A stretch of 64,000 bases of DNA from Leucothrix mucor DSM 2157 (lineage in GTDB: Bacteria; Pseudomonadota; Gammaproteobacteria; Thiotrichales; Thiotrichaceae): NCBI RefSeq assembly GCF_000419525.1, contig NZ_ATTE01000001.1, positions 2,526,655 to 2,590,654 of the forward strand. Direction: 5' to 3'. Below, in pieces: positions 39,923-48,400 of the stretch. The notes beneath the pieces are model-generated. The model was not told the DNA's origin, made no database searches, and saw only the letters and a program-made list of their open reading frames with translations. The number at the start of each line of letters is the position of its first letter. The stretch's first letter is position 1. The position numbers were made by a program, and so were the translations under genes.

Positions 39923-40498
39923 ATGAGCAAAGTCTACCTGACTGCCCAGGGATTACTGAACGATTCCTTCGCGCTGGCCAAACAAGTATTGGACAGTGGC
40001 TTCGAACCAACCTTTATCATCGCCGTGTGGCGTGGTGGCGCGCCGATTGGCATCGCCGTGCAAGAGTATCTGGAATACCACGGCATTCAAACCAACCACA
40101 TCGCCATTCGTACCGCCTCTTACAGTGGTATTGACCAGCAAGCGCGCGAAGTGAAAGTGTTTGGACTGAATTATCTGGTGAAACACGTGCAGCATCACGA
40201 CCGCTTACTGATTGTCGATGATGTGTTTGATACAGGCCGCTCTGTTGAGGCCATTATTAATGAGCTTCGCAGCCGCGCCAGACTCAATACGCCCGAGCAA
40301 ATTCGCATCGCAGTGCCCTATTACAAGCCCAGTCGCCGTCAGGTTGAGCTGGAGCCGGATTATGTGATTCATGAAACGACGGATTGGTTAAAGTATCCGC
40401 ACTCACTTGAAGGCTTGAGCCATGCGGAAATGCAGGAGCATCGCCCTGAGATTTACGAAATTCTCAAAGACTTGCTCCCCGCAGAACAATCCGCCTAG
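39923..40498 (+). CDS. Purine/hypoxanthine phosphoribosyltransferase-like protein (copy B)
   Basis: This 191-residue protein has the PRPP motif LLIVDDVFDTGRSVEAI near residues 94-110 and the FIIAVWRGGAPIGIAVQ loop near 31-47. It aligns with copy A over most of its length, including TNHI[AS][IV]RT and the C-terminal HETTDWLKYP region (HETNDWLVFP in A). The two are divergent with 93 bp between their starts. The acidic residues of the PRPP motif (DD) are intact in both, so both are probably active. Confidence 0.84.
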   Translation: MSKVYLTAQGLLNDSFALAKQVLDSGFEPTFIIAVWRGGAPIGIAVQEYLEYHGIQTNHIAIRTASYSGIDQQAREVKVFGLNYLVKHVQHHDRLLIVDDVFDTGRSVEAIINELRSRARLNTPEQIRIAVPYYKPSRRQVELEPDYVIHETTDWLKYPHSLEGLSHAEMQEHRPEIYEILKDLLPAEQSA

Positions 40499-41166
40499 CT
40501 AACGCCGTAAGGCTCTTTCACCGCATACACACGGTATAAGGTCGCTAACACAATACAGATAGCGGCCGGCACTGCCAGCGCAAAGAACTGCATCCATGCA
40601 TATAGATACGCGCCTAAGCTGCCGCCCGCAATAAAGCCAATGATAATCAGCAGTAGCAAAATCGCCTTGCGCCGATCAAACTGATCACCTCGAATCTTGG
40701 CCCCAATCATCAAGCCTAAATCCGTGAAGATGCCCGTCATATGAGTGGTTCGCACAATTGCGCCACTGTAGGACGTGGCTAACGCATTTTGAATTCCACA
40801 GGCCGCAGAGGCCGTGTAATGCCCTAACAGCGAGCTGTTCTTCAGCAAATAGATGGAGACCAGCAGCATGATCCCTTCAATGGCTAACAGGGAGTCATAA
40901 TGTCGCCCGAGTTTAAGTGATGTGCCGGGCAGTAAAGCACCAGAAAGTGATGCGCCCGCCAGAAAGCTCAGCAGAATACCCGCAAGGTGAAACACATCAT
41001 TACCGTTAGATGTGATTATACCAGTGCCGACCAGCGTGACGGTTCCGGATAGGTGTGAGATCGCTTGATGCTTAACGCCAAGAAAGCCAACGGCGTTAAC
41101 CGTGCCTGCCACAAACGCTAAGACGAAAGCGCCGTACTCGACCCAACGGGGGAGCTTAGAGATCAT
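40495..41166 (-). CDS. DUF1275 (YoaK-like) membrane protein
   Basis: This 223-residue protein has about six hydrophobic segments. The DUF1275 pattern is clear: FVAGTVNAVGFLGVKHQAISHLSGT near residues 18-42, and GIQNALATSYSGAIVRTTHMTG near 122-143. Members are small inner-membrane proteins of unknown function, suggested to be transporters. The stop overlaps the end of phosphoribosyltransferase copy B by 4 nt in convergent orientation. It is the last gene that looks like ordinary chromosome before the accessory region. Confidence 0.85.
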   Translation of the reverse strand: MISKLPRWVEYGAFVLAFVAGTVNAVGFLGVKHQAISHLSGTVTLVGTGIITSNGNDVFHLAGILLSFLAGASLSGALLPGTSLKLGRHYDSLLAIEGIMLLVSIYLLKNSSLLGHYTASAACGIQNALATSYSGAIVRTTHMTGIFTDLGLMIGAKIRGDQFDRRKAILLLLIIIGFIAGGSLGAYLYAWMQFFALAVPAAICIVLATLYRVYAVKEPYGVS

Positions 41167-41182
41167 TTTTCCTCCAGATTAC

Positions 41183-42139
41183 TTAGACTTTATTCCAGTC
41201 CCGAGCGCGTATCCGGCCCGTTTGATAGTAGGTTGAAACCAGCTCGATGTAGTCTTTGAAATCCACATTCTCACTCAGAATGCGATTCGTTGACTCCCAG
41301 TCAACATCCGTTCTGGCTCTTGCCGGTAACGTCATTTCACTTTCGCTGGGGTTTTCAGGGTTTAACAGAATAACGCCAATGCCATGTAAGGCCGAGAGCA
41401 TTCGTAACTCTTTTTCAGTATCCGCGTTGCTAATCGAGGTCGCGACCAAGTAGCCCTCATTCGCCCAACTTGAGTTACTGACTGCCTGAAAGAAGCTTTT
41501 GCGCGCATTCGATACATTCAGCTCTTTTTTGACTTCAAACGACCATAAGCGAACACTTTGCCCCGCACCCTGCTTGACGCAACTGCGAACCAGCTCATTC
41601 CACTCTTTATCAACCGGCTGCATGGCGACAATATCCGGATGCAACCACTGATTACCGCCGCTACCTCGGGAGTTTTTAGAGCGCTTTTCATCAATCCGCA
41701 TGCAATACAGTTTTAGCTCTGATTTGAGGTATTCAATCAGCAAAGGATAGAGGTCGTGCTCAGATAAGCTGTGATTGGTGGCGGTGCTGGTATCTACTGC
41801 GGGCTCTGAATCAAGCTCCTCGATATCAGGAGAGTCATCAACTGGAATATCCGTAATACGCTTATCGGGGTCATACCAATACAAACGTGGGCGTGGCTTG
41901 TCTTGCCAAAAGATGTGTGGACTGGCCTTTAGAATCTGATCTTTCTGTGAGCCAATCTCAGCGACTATCTGGGTAATAAAGGCTTTATCATCTTTAAAAC
42001 GGGGGTTACTGCGCTTTTCGGCATAGTCCTCTGGATGCAGACTGACGATGGCCTCAGCGATGGCGCGGGCATTAAATTTCTGATTTGGGTGTTGCTGCAA
42101 GAATTGAGATACTTTCTTTGATTGAGACTGCTTTGCCAA
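41183..42139 (-). CDS. HrgA/COG2958-like protein: HARE-type helix-turn-helix plus nuclease-like domain
   Basis: This 318-residue protein has an N-terminal winged-helix-like domain (about residues 5-60) resembling HARE-HTH (SQFLQQHPNQKFNARAIAEA). A C-terminal PD-(D/E)xK-type core follows, with Asp in LHPDIVAMQ near residue 168 and Glu-x-Lys in WSFEVKKEL near 200. HrgA-like proteins are often found with restriction-modification genes, and this gene borders the accessory region holding the hsd locus. Cleavage activity is inference. Its start is 16 nt before the stop of no other gene, so it stands alone. Confidence 0.6.
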   Translation of the reverse strand: MAKQSQSKKVSQFLQQHPNQKFNARAIAEAIVSLHPEDYAEKRSNPRFKDDKAFITQIVAEIGSQKDQILKASPHIFWQDKPRPRLYWYDPDKRITDIPVDDSPDIEELDSEPAVDTSTATNHSLSEHDLYPLLIEYLKSELKLYCMRIDEKRSKNSRGSGGNQWLHPDIVAMQPVDKEWNELVRSCVKQGAGQSVRLWSFEVKKELNVSNARKSFFQAVSNSSWANEGYLVATSISNADTEKELRMLSALHGIGVILLNPENPSESEMTLPARARTDVDWESTNRILSENVDFKDYIELVSTYYQTGRIRARDWNKV

Positions 42140-42452
42140 GACGCGCTCCCTTATTTCAGTTTTACGGCTACTAACCCCAGTGCCTTTACGAAATTAGGTT
42201 TTCTTGGATCAATTATATGACCTACTAGAAAACCCAACCTCAAAATAGAAAACTTAGGGGGGACCATATTAGTCCCTAAAATTGAAAATCGATAGAATGT
42301 TTAAGGTATCGCTTTATAAATTATAGGTAGCTTTGGTTTTACTGGCGCTCTGAATACTTAGTACCTTTTGATAGCTGGACATAGCAAGCATCTTGCTTAA
42401 CATAAAAATATAGTCCAATATAGACCATATTAAATCATCAAGGAATCGTACT
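42140..42452. other. Intergenic region with duplicated toxin-antitoxin control sequence
   Basis: These 313 bases contain an inverted repeat GGGAC-CATATTA-GTCCC (42260-42276) flanked by TTA/TAA, and the upstream segment from about 42390 to 42452 that recurs at 48830-48893. The decamer GACCATATTA appears at 42262 and 42423. I see no gene here. Confidence 0.5.
42390..42452 (+). repeat. Control-region repeat, copy 1 (ahead of intact antitoxin)
   Basis: This segment runs from ATCTTGCTTA to the antitoxin ATG and includes AGTCCAA, TAGACCATATTAAA and an AAGGA Shine-Dalgarno. It matches 48830-48893 closely. An AATAT-N5-ATATT dyad within it is a candidate operator for the antitoxin. Confidence 0.6.
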
Positions 42453-42716
42453 ATGCCCAGTACATCACAATATAAAGACGCGTGGACAGTCTCTGAAGCT
42501 AAAGCAAAACTCTCAGAACTGCTTAGGTGCGCAGATGAAAGGCCACAATACATTGGCGCAAGAAAGCCATACGTATTGATTTCCGTGGAACAGTGGGAAG
42601 CGCTTAATAAGCCAAGCGAGTCCATGGGAGAATGGCTCGTCAAAAACATGGCCAACCTAGGCGAACTAGAACTCCCAGACAGAGCTGAACCTTCCCGTGA
42701 CATTCCATTTCAATAA
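42453..42716 (+). CDS. Phd/YefM-family antitoxin
   Basis: This 87-residue protein has the Phd/YefM DNA-binding N-terminus (DAWTVSEAKAKLSELLRCAD, near residues 8-27, and GARKPYVLISVEQWEAL near 35-51). The C-terminal part after residue 60 is the likely toxin-binding tail. It would repress its own promoter and neutralise the PIN toxin, whose ATG starts 3 nt after its stop. The N-terminal 60 residues are nearly identical to the orphan copy at 48894. Confidence 0.88.
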   Translation: MPSTSQYKDAWTVSEAKAKLSELLRCADERPQYIGARKPYVLISVEQWEALNKPSESMGEWLVKNMANLGELELPDRAEPSRDIPFQ

Positions 42717-42719
42717 ACT

Positions 42720-43136
42720 ATGATGACTAATTACCTACTTGATACCAATATCATCTCGGAGCTCGGACGGCCAGAACCACAAAAAAGTGTTGTTGATTTT
42801 GTCGCATCCACACCAATAGCTTGGCTATCCACGATCACCCTGCATGAACTGGAATATGGTATTGCTCTGATACCCGAAGGCAGTCGGCAGAAAGCTATAA
42901 AACAGGTCGTGTCCGAGCTTGTAAGTGCTTATGGTGATTATATTATTCCTGTCGGACAACAAGAAGCTCAAGAGGCTGCATTATTACGTGCGATGATGAA
43001 GCAACAAGACAAGGTGCTACATTTGGCTGATTCGTTGATTGCAGGTACGGCTAAGGCCCACAACCTGATCGTCGTGACAAGAAATATTAAAGACTTCGAG
43101 GGCTTAGGACTTCACTTGAAAAATCCGTTTGAATGA
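42720..43136 (+). CDS. PIN-domain toxin (VapC/FitB-like)
   Basis: This 138-residue PIN nuclease has the expected acidic residues: Asp8 in LLDTN, Glu43 in LHELEYG, Asp104 in LADSLIAG and Asp125 near the end. Such toxins cleave RNA, often tRNA or rRNA. The gene follows the antitoxin by 3 nt, the standard order. Residues 69-84 are matched by a stub beside the orphan antitoxin at 49082-49132, so this is the complete reference copy. Confidence 0.9.
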   Translation: MMTNYLLDTNIISELGRPEPQKSVVDFVASTPIAWLSTITLHELEYGIALIPEGSRQKAIKQVVSELVSAYGDYIIPVGQQEAQEAALLRAMMKQQDKVLHLADSLIAGTAKAHNLIVVTRNIKDFEGLGLHLKNPFE

Positions 43137-43441
43137 TGCTTAAGTGGTTCAGTACATTTTCCAAACACAATAGCCTAAATAAGTCAGGATTTAACGACAA
43201 TTGCGCAACAAGCTGTTGCGCAATTTTAGTAACTATAGTGAGTCGCTACTTGGACTTTTGGTAGAAAAGAATACAATGAGTGGAAAGCACGGGGGCTGAC
43301 GATAAAACTACATCAACCATCAAACCACCTTTTACCCCGAGATGGCTTGATAGTTTTCCTTAAAAGACATTTTTTCAATTTCAGGTTGCCATTTCGCACA
43401 CATTTACTTGAGTTTTGGAGTAAACATCTACTAAATTTGAT
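43137..43441. other. Intergenic region after the toxin gene
   Basis: These 305 bases lie between convergent genes. The first part holds a strong terminator (given separately). The remainder, to 43441, contains no ORF or repeat I can support. Confidence 0.4.
43200..43228 (+). terminator. Rho-independent terminator after the toxin-antitoxin operon
   Basis: An 11-bp stem ATTGCGCAACA/TGTTGCGCAAT with loop AGC ends in TTTT. It lies 64 nt after the PIN toxin stop. Confidence 0.85.
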
Positions 43442-43993
43442 TTATAACCCTAGTCGCTCTGGATTCAACTCACTGACGACCTTTGCTAAATCTTCATTAG
43501 TCTGGGGTGTTATGAAAGAGCCGTCTTTAAAGTGCTCATAGAACGATGGGATGGAATAGGTTCCGCGTAAGTTTGCGTCAAAGAACGAAACCGTATTAGC
43601 CGCTATTTCAAGTAGTGACTGTCCCCCTCTTGGCCCTGGTGACGTCGCAAGCAGTACCAAGGGCTTGCCTTGATAGACTTTTGGATTAATCCGAGAGCAC
43701 CAATCAAGCAGATTTTTATAGGCTACTGTGTAGTTTCCATTATGTTCAGCAAGTGAAATCAGCAAAGCATCCGCTTCTCCGATTTTATTAAAAAACTTCA
43801 TGGCACTTTCCGGTTGGCCGAGTTCCTTCTCAGCGTCTTCGCTAAACAATGGCAGCTCATAATCATTTAAATCCGCGATTTCCGTCGAGTAGCCGGTAAG
43901 CATGGATGCTGCGTGCGTTACGAGTTGTTTATTTATTGAGTTGCGACTATTTGAAGCCGCATAAGCAAAGAGCTTAGGGGTGTTGATTGTCAT
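43442..43993 (-). CDS. NADPH-dependent FMN reductase
   Basis: This 183-residue flavodoxin-fold protein has the loop ASNSRNSINKQL (residues 13-24, phosphate binding), the EHNGNYTVAYKNLLDW segment near residues 83-98, and TSPGPRGG near 116-123. All are typical of chromate/azoreductase-type NADPH:FMN reductases. It follows the pirin gene by 15 nt and is probably in the same operon, under the divergent HxlR regulator. Confidence 0.85.
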   Translation of the reverse strand: MTINTPKLFAYAASNSRNSINKQLVTHAASMLTGYSTEIADLNDYELPLFSEDAEKELGQPESAMKFFNKIGEADALLISLAEHNGNYTVAYKNLLDWCSRINPKVYQGKPLVLLATSPGPRGGQSLLEIAANTVSFFDANLRGTYSIPSFYEHFKDGSFITPQTNEDLAKVVSELNPERLGL

Positions 43994-44008
43994 TGTGACG
44001 TGTTTTCC

Positions 44009-44689
44009 TTAGTGATTTTCATAAATAAGCGCCAGACCCAAGTCAGGGCCGGCGGTGAGCTCTAGTGAGCTACCTTCGATTAAATCGCCTTTCGCTACGG
44101 GCACACCATTTGCAGTCGCGTCACCCTGCGTGATAAGAACTATAAATGGTTGAGGCACTGCTACTGATTTTCCAACAGCTAAATAGCCCACCTTACAAAC
44201 CATATTGCTATTGAAGCTCCCATCCTCGCCGCCAAGTACGGTTGTTAAACCATTGTCATCGATCTTGAAATTTTTGTAGGCTGGCTCCAACCCATTTTGG
44301 GGTGGCTTAAACCAGATTTGTGCAAAGTCAGCAGCAGTATCACGGAGGTTAAATTCGGAGTGCTGCATCCCTGTACCAGCGCGCTGCACCTGAACCTCAG
44401 GTGCGTGGATCGCGGTGCCATCACCAAGCGTTCCTTTGTGCCCCACGCTGCCAGAGAAAACCACACTAACAATATCGACATCATGATGCGGGTGTAACGG
44501 TGCACCGTCATTAGGTAAAAACTGACCGAGTGCTAAGTAAATAAAGTCTCCAAGTCCATGACTAATGTCTGTGCGTCCTCTGGATCGTGGCCATAAATCT
44601 GGGTTTTGAACCATGTGGCGTTCAGTAATTCCAGCAAAACCGCTCTGGGGTAGGTCGTCATAGTGAATGACTCTTTGGGTAGTGCTCAT
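44009..44689 (-). CDS. Pirin-family protein
   Basis: This 226-residue cupin protein has the pirin pattern: DGAPLHPHHDVDIVSVVFSG near residues 57-76 with the metal-binding histidines, and RAGTGMQHSEFN near 97-108. Bacterial pirins have quercetinase or regulatory roles. It is followed closely by the FMN reductase gene; a redox-stress or electrophile response is plausible by neighbourhood only. The gene start is 110 bp from the HxlR start. Confidence 0.86.
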   Translation of the reverse strand: MSTTQRVIHYDDLPQSGFAGITERHMVQNPDLWPRSRGRTDISHGLGDFIYLALGQFLPNDGAPLHPHHDVDIVSVVFSGSVGHKGTLGDGTAIHAPEVQVQRAGTGMQHSEFNLRDTAADFAQIWFKPPQNGLEPAYKNFKIDDNGLTTVLGGEDGSFNSNMVCKVGYLAVGKSVAVPQPFIVLITQGDATANGVPVAKGDLIEGSSLELTAGPDLGLALIYENH

Positions 44690-44770
44690 GGGGGCTTCTC
44701 CTAATGGCTATGATTTACTCGCCCTTGATTACGAGGGTTCATTAGTGTTAAATATTGCATATTAGTTATT

Positions 44771-44798
44771 TTTTTGTAAGTAGGTACATTTTTGTAAC
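44771..44798 (+). promoter_or_regulatory. Direct repeat in the HxlR-pirin intergenic region
   Basis: TTTTTGTAAG (44771-44780) and TTTTTGTAAC (44789-44798) lie 18 bp apart; the second ends just before the HxlR ATG. TGTA-N6-TACA is also present (44775-44788). HxlR regulators often bind near their own start, so this is a candidate operator. Confidence 0.45.
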
Positions 44799-44799
44799 C

Positions 44800-45159
44800 A
44801 TGGATATTTCAACTAAGAAAAGCCTAAAGGGAACGATCGAAGCAGGTGAAGAGTGTCCTGTAGAAATAGCAATAAGAGTCGTCGGTGGGCGCTGGAAATG
44901 CCCAATTATTCATCACTTGTTGACCGGTACGAAGCGCTTCAATGAGCTTCGTAAGCTTATACCTGCTGCATCCCAGCGCATGTTGACTAAACATCTGCGT
45001 GAATTAGAGCAAGACGGGATTGTTCTTCGTAAAGTCTATGCAGAGGTACCGCCGAAAACTGAGTATTCACTGACGGATGTAGGTGAGTCGTTAGAGCCAG
45101 TTTTGTGGGCAATGCACGATTGGGCTACTGCGAATTTTGTTTTGGACGCAGATGGCTAA
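44800..45159 (+). CDS. HxlR-family transcriptional regulator
   Basis: I choose the ATG at 44800 (119 aa, beginning MDISTKKSLKGTIEAG); the frame is open to an ATG at 44755, but that part is AT-rich and unlike the family. The HxlR core is complete: CPVEIAIRVVGGRWKCPIIH with the sensing-type Cys near residue 20, then FNELRKLIPAASQRMLTKHLREL near 48-70 and the wing KTEYSLTDVG. Members sense aldehydes, quinones or oxidants through the N-terminal Cys. The pirin/FMN-reductase operon is divergent and the likely target. Confidence 0.86.
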   Translation: MDISTKKSLKGTIEAGEECPVEIAIRVVGGRWKCPIIHHLLTGTKRFNELRKLIPAASQRMLTKHLRELEQDGIVLRKVYAEVPPKTEYSLTDVGESLEPVLWAMHDWATANFVLDADG

Positions 45160-45177
45160 GTTGATTAGAAAATTATT

Positions 45178-45491
45178 CTAAGAAAGTGGCTTAAACAAGA
45201 TTGGATTCGTCTGCACAAGGGTACCAAAAGTATTGAAAATCACCTTTGATTTTTCGCCAAGATATAATCCTTCGATCAGTAACTCTATAGAACTTGTGCC
45301 GAGTTTCAGTTCTGTACCTGAAGTTTGGCCAAGCTAAACATAACAGCGATTATGCGAACCACCGCTGATCTGGTCTTGGGGTTGTAGGCGGCTTAGTTTT
45401 AGCCGCTGTCCGACATCTAGCTAGCGCTTACCCTAGTTAATAAAGCAACCCCTGCAATCAAGCCGGTCAATACAATGGATAGGTATTTCAT
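45178..45491 (-). pseudogene. Broken small secreted-protein gene coupled to hsdR
   Basis: An ATG at 45491 overlaps the hsdR stop as ATGA. It opens a 24-codon frame (MKYLSIVLTGLIAGVALLTR then VSAS, stop at 45417) that looks like a signal peptide. Immediately after, a different frame runs from 45417 to a stop at 45178 (80 codons), with one internal TAG in the middle. It reads as plausible protein, for example LKLGTSSIELLIEGLYLGEK. Together they suggest one exported protein of about 100 residues broken by a frameshift and a nonsense codon. The product is unrecognised. A real 24-residue membrane peptide is the alternative. Confidence 0.4.
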
Positions 45492-48400
45492 CTCGCTTGT
45501 CCTCCAGCCGTCAACAATTCAAGAATGAGCCTTGAGAACGCTTGGCTCCGCTCTGGATTCGATAACAGCTGCATCATCTGATTCTGGTGGGCAGAACTGC
45601 TATCCAAGATGGCATCATCAATCGCTTGGGCAAAGTCACCCAGCATTGCTTGCTCTGCCGTATTATGTTTAAGCTGGTTCATCACCTTCACGTTCTCTCT
45701 CATCTTGTCTCGGATCGTGTAAGCATAATTCACCATATCTTTCTCGCTCAGCCCATCCGTCACAAAGATCTCATTCAGCTTCTCAATAATCTGAGATAGG
45801 AACTCCGCTTTCTTATCCTTCGGCTTGGCAGCACCCAAGCTATCGCCCGGTATAATCTTGTAGTCTTCAGCATCCTCTTTGAGCTTAATGTGTTGTTGGC
45901 GTATTGCAGACAGCCGGTAATGACTCAGCACCACATTACTCAAATCAACGTCATCATCCTCAACGACCGTCTCCCGCAGCATGGGCCGCAAGTTACGCGC
46001 ATACAGGCTGAGCTTTTCCAGATCCTTATCGTCGTAGTCCACAATCTGAGACATAAACTCATAGAAGCGCACAAAGCTACCCAAGTCCTTTTTGAATATC
46101 TCCAGCTCGTCCTTAGCCTTCTTGCAATCCTTCAGGCTGTTCTCAGCATTAGCGGTCACCACGGGGTCATTGAATTTCTCAACGCGATCAAACATATCCT
46201 TAGCTTCTTTATAAGCCTCAATCGCCTGCTTATAACGCTTCTGCCAACGCTCCACCGCAGGTTTACAGATATTGGCAATCGCGGCATTGCTTTTGCTTTT
46301 AACAAAGAACGCCTCACAAAACTGCTCAACTTCATGCCAATAAAAAATCTTGGCACTGCGCAACTTCTGTGACAGATCAAATATCAAGTCAGGGTCAGAC
46401 ACATCGGCTAATTCAGCGGTTTGGTAATACGGCTGGAACGCTTCCAGTATGTCATCCGGCTCATTAAAGAAGTCCAACACAAACGTGCCGCTCTCCGCTT
46501 TACCAGGGAACGTACGGTTTAAGCGCGACAAGGTTTGCACACACTCCACACCGCCCAGCTTTTTATCCACGTACATGGCGCACAGCTTGGGTTGGTCAAA
46601 GCCGGTTTGAAATTTATTGGCGACGATCATCACTTGGTAATCATCACTATCAAAGGCTTTGCGCATATCACGCCCTTTGAGATTAGGATTCATGCCATGC
46701 TCTGTAAACTTCTCACCCAGTAAGGCCGCCGCGTTCGGGTCTTGCTCGTTAAATTCCACCTCACCAGAAAAGGCCACCATGGCAGTGATCTTGTCATAGC
46801 CTTTTTCGGTAATGTATTTGTCAAAGCCTAACTTATAGCGCACGGCTTCTTTACGCGAACTGGTGACCACCATCGCTTTGGCTTGCCCACCCAGCAGGCC
46901 CATGATGTTGTCTTTGAAGTGCTCAATAATGACCTGCACCTTCTGACTGATGTTGTAGTCATGCAGGCGCACCCACTGATTCAGCTTTACCTTGGCCTTT
47001 TTACTTTCGACTTCCGCATCACTTCCGGCAATCTTCATCGCCAGGTTATAAGCGACTTTGTAATTGGTGTAATTCTTCAGAACATCGAGAATAAAGCCTT
47101 CCTCAATCGCTTGGCGCATACTGTATACATGGTAGGCCTCAGGCTTATTGGTCTTGGACGGTGGTTCATCTGGCTTGGGTAGACGGCCAAACAATTGCAG
47201 CGTTTTATCTTTCGGGGTTGCGGTAAAGGCCAAGTAACTGAGGTTCTTCGAGGCACGACGCGAGGCCACCGCCGCATCTAAAATATCCTCCGTCGTTAGC
47301 GCCTCATCATCCGCTTTGCTGTCAACCATCAGCACTTCTTTTAATTGCCGCGCAGTACTGCCAGTTTGTGAGCTATGCGCCTCATCGGCAATCACCACAT
47401 AGTTACGTTCTTTCAGGCTGACACTGTTCTCAATGGCTTTTAACACAAACGGGAAGGTTTGAATGGTGACAATAATGATCGGTTGCGAGTGCTCCAACGC
47501 TGAGGCCAATTGCTCTGACTTGGAGCCTTCACCCTCTTTACGGTTAATGCGCCCCACCACGCCATCAACTGAAGTGTATTGTGAAATAGTCTCCTGTAAC
47601 TGGTCATCCAGTACCGTTCTGTCAGTCACCACAATCACCGACGCAAACACCTTACTGCCATCCGCGTTATGGAGTGCCGATAACTGATGCGCAGACCAGG
47701 CAATGGAGTTGGACTTACCCGACCCGGCACTGTGTTGTATTAAATACTTTTGACCAGGGCCTTCGGTTTTAGCCGCCTCAATCAGCTTACGCACCACATC
47801 CCACTGGTGATAGCGCGGGAAAATTAGCGTCTCTTTTTTGGTTTTACGGCCTTCCCAGTCTTCCTTTTCCTTAATTTCAAGGTGCATAAACCGCGCAAGG
47901 ATATTTAACAGGTTGTCCGGCAGTAACACCTCATTCCATAAATATCCCGTTGCGTATTGCTGCTTATCTTCTGGGACTTCATTACCCGCGCCACCGTCTT
48001 TGGTGCCTTTATTGAACGGCAAAAAGAACGTGTCATCACCTTCTAAGCGCGTCGCCATAAAAACCTGATCTTGGCTCACCGCAAAATGCACCAAGGCACC
48101 GCGTTTAAAGGTTAATAAGGGCTCAGGCTTTTTGGTCACCGGGTCAATAGCAAAGCGCGTGGTTTTATATTGCTTAACCGCATTACTCACGGGCTGCTTA
48201 AACTCAGACTTCAACTCCAGCGTGGCCACCGGTAAGCCATTCACAAACAATACCAGATCAATGCGCCACTGCTTGGCCCGAATGCCGGTCTCGGCTTCAT
48301 GCGCATCGGTTGCCCACGGGCTATACACCAGCTCTGGCACCAGTCGCAGACGGTTCTTGTTGTAACGCGCTAAGGTATCGGGATTTAGATCATGCTCTGG

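Noticed and set aside
45300-45420. Integron attC-like site near the hsdR end
   Set aside because: There is no matching pair of core sites and no integrase of that class. The resemblance to GTTA-type cores is superficial.
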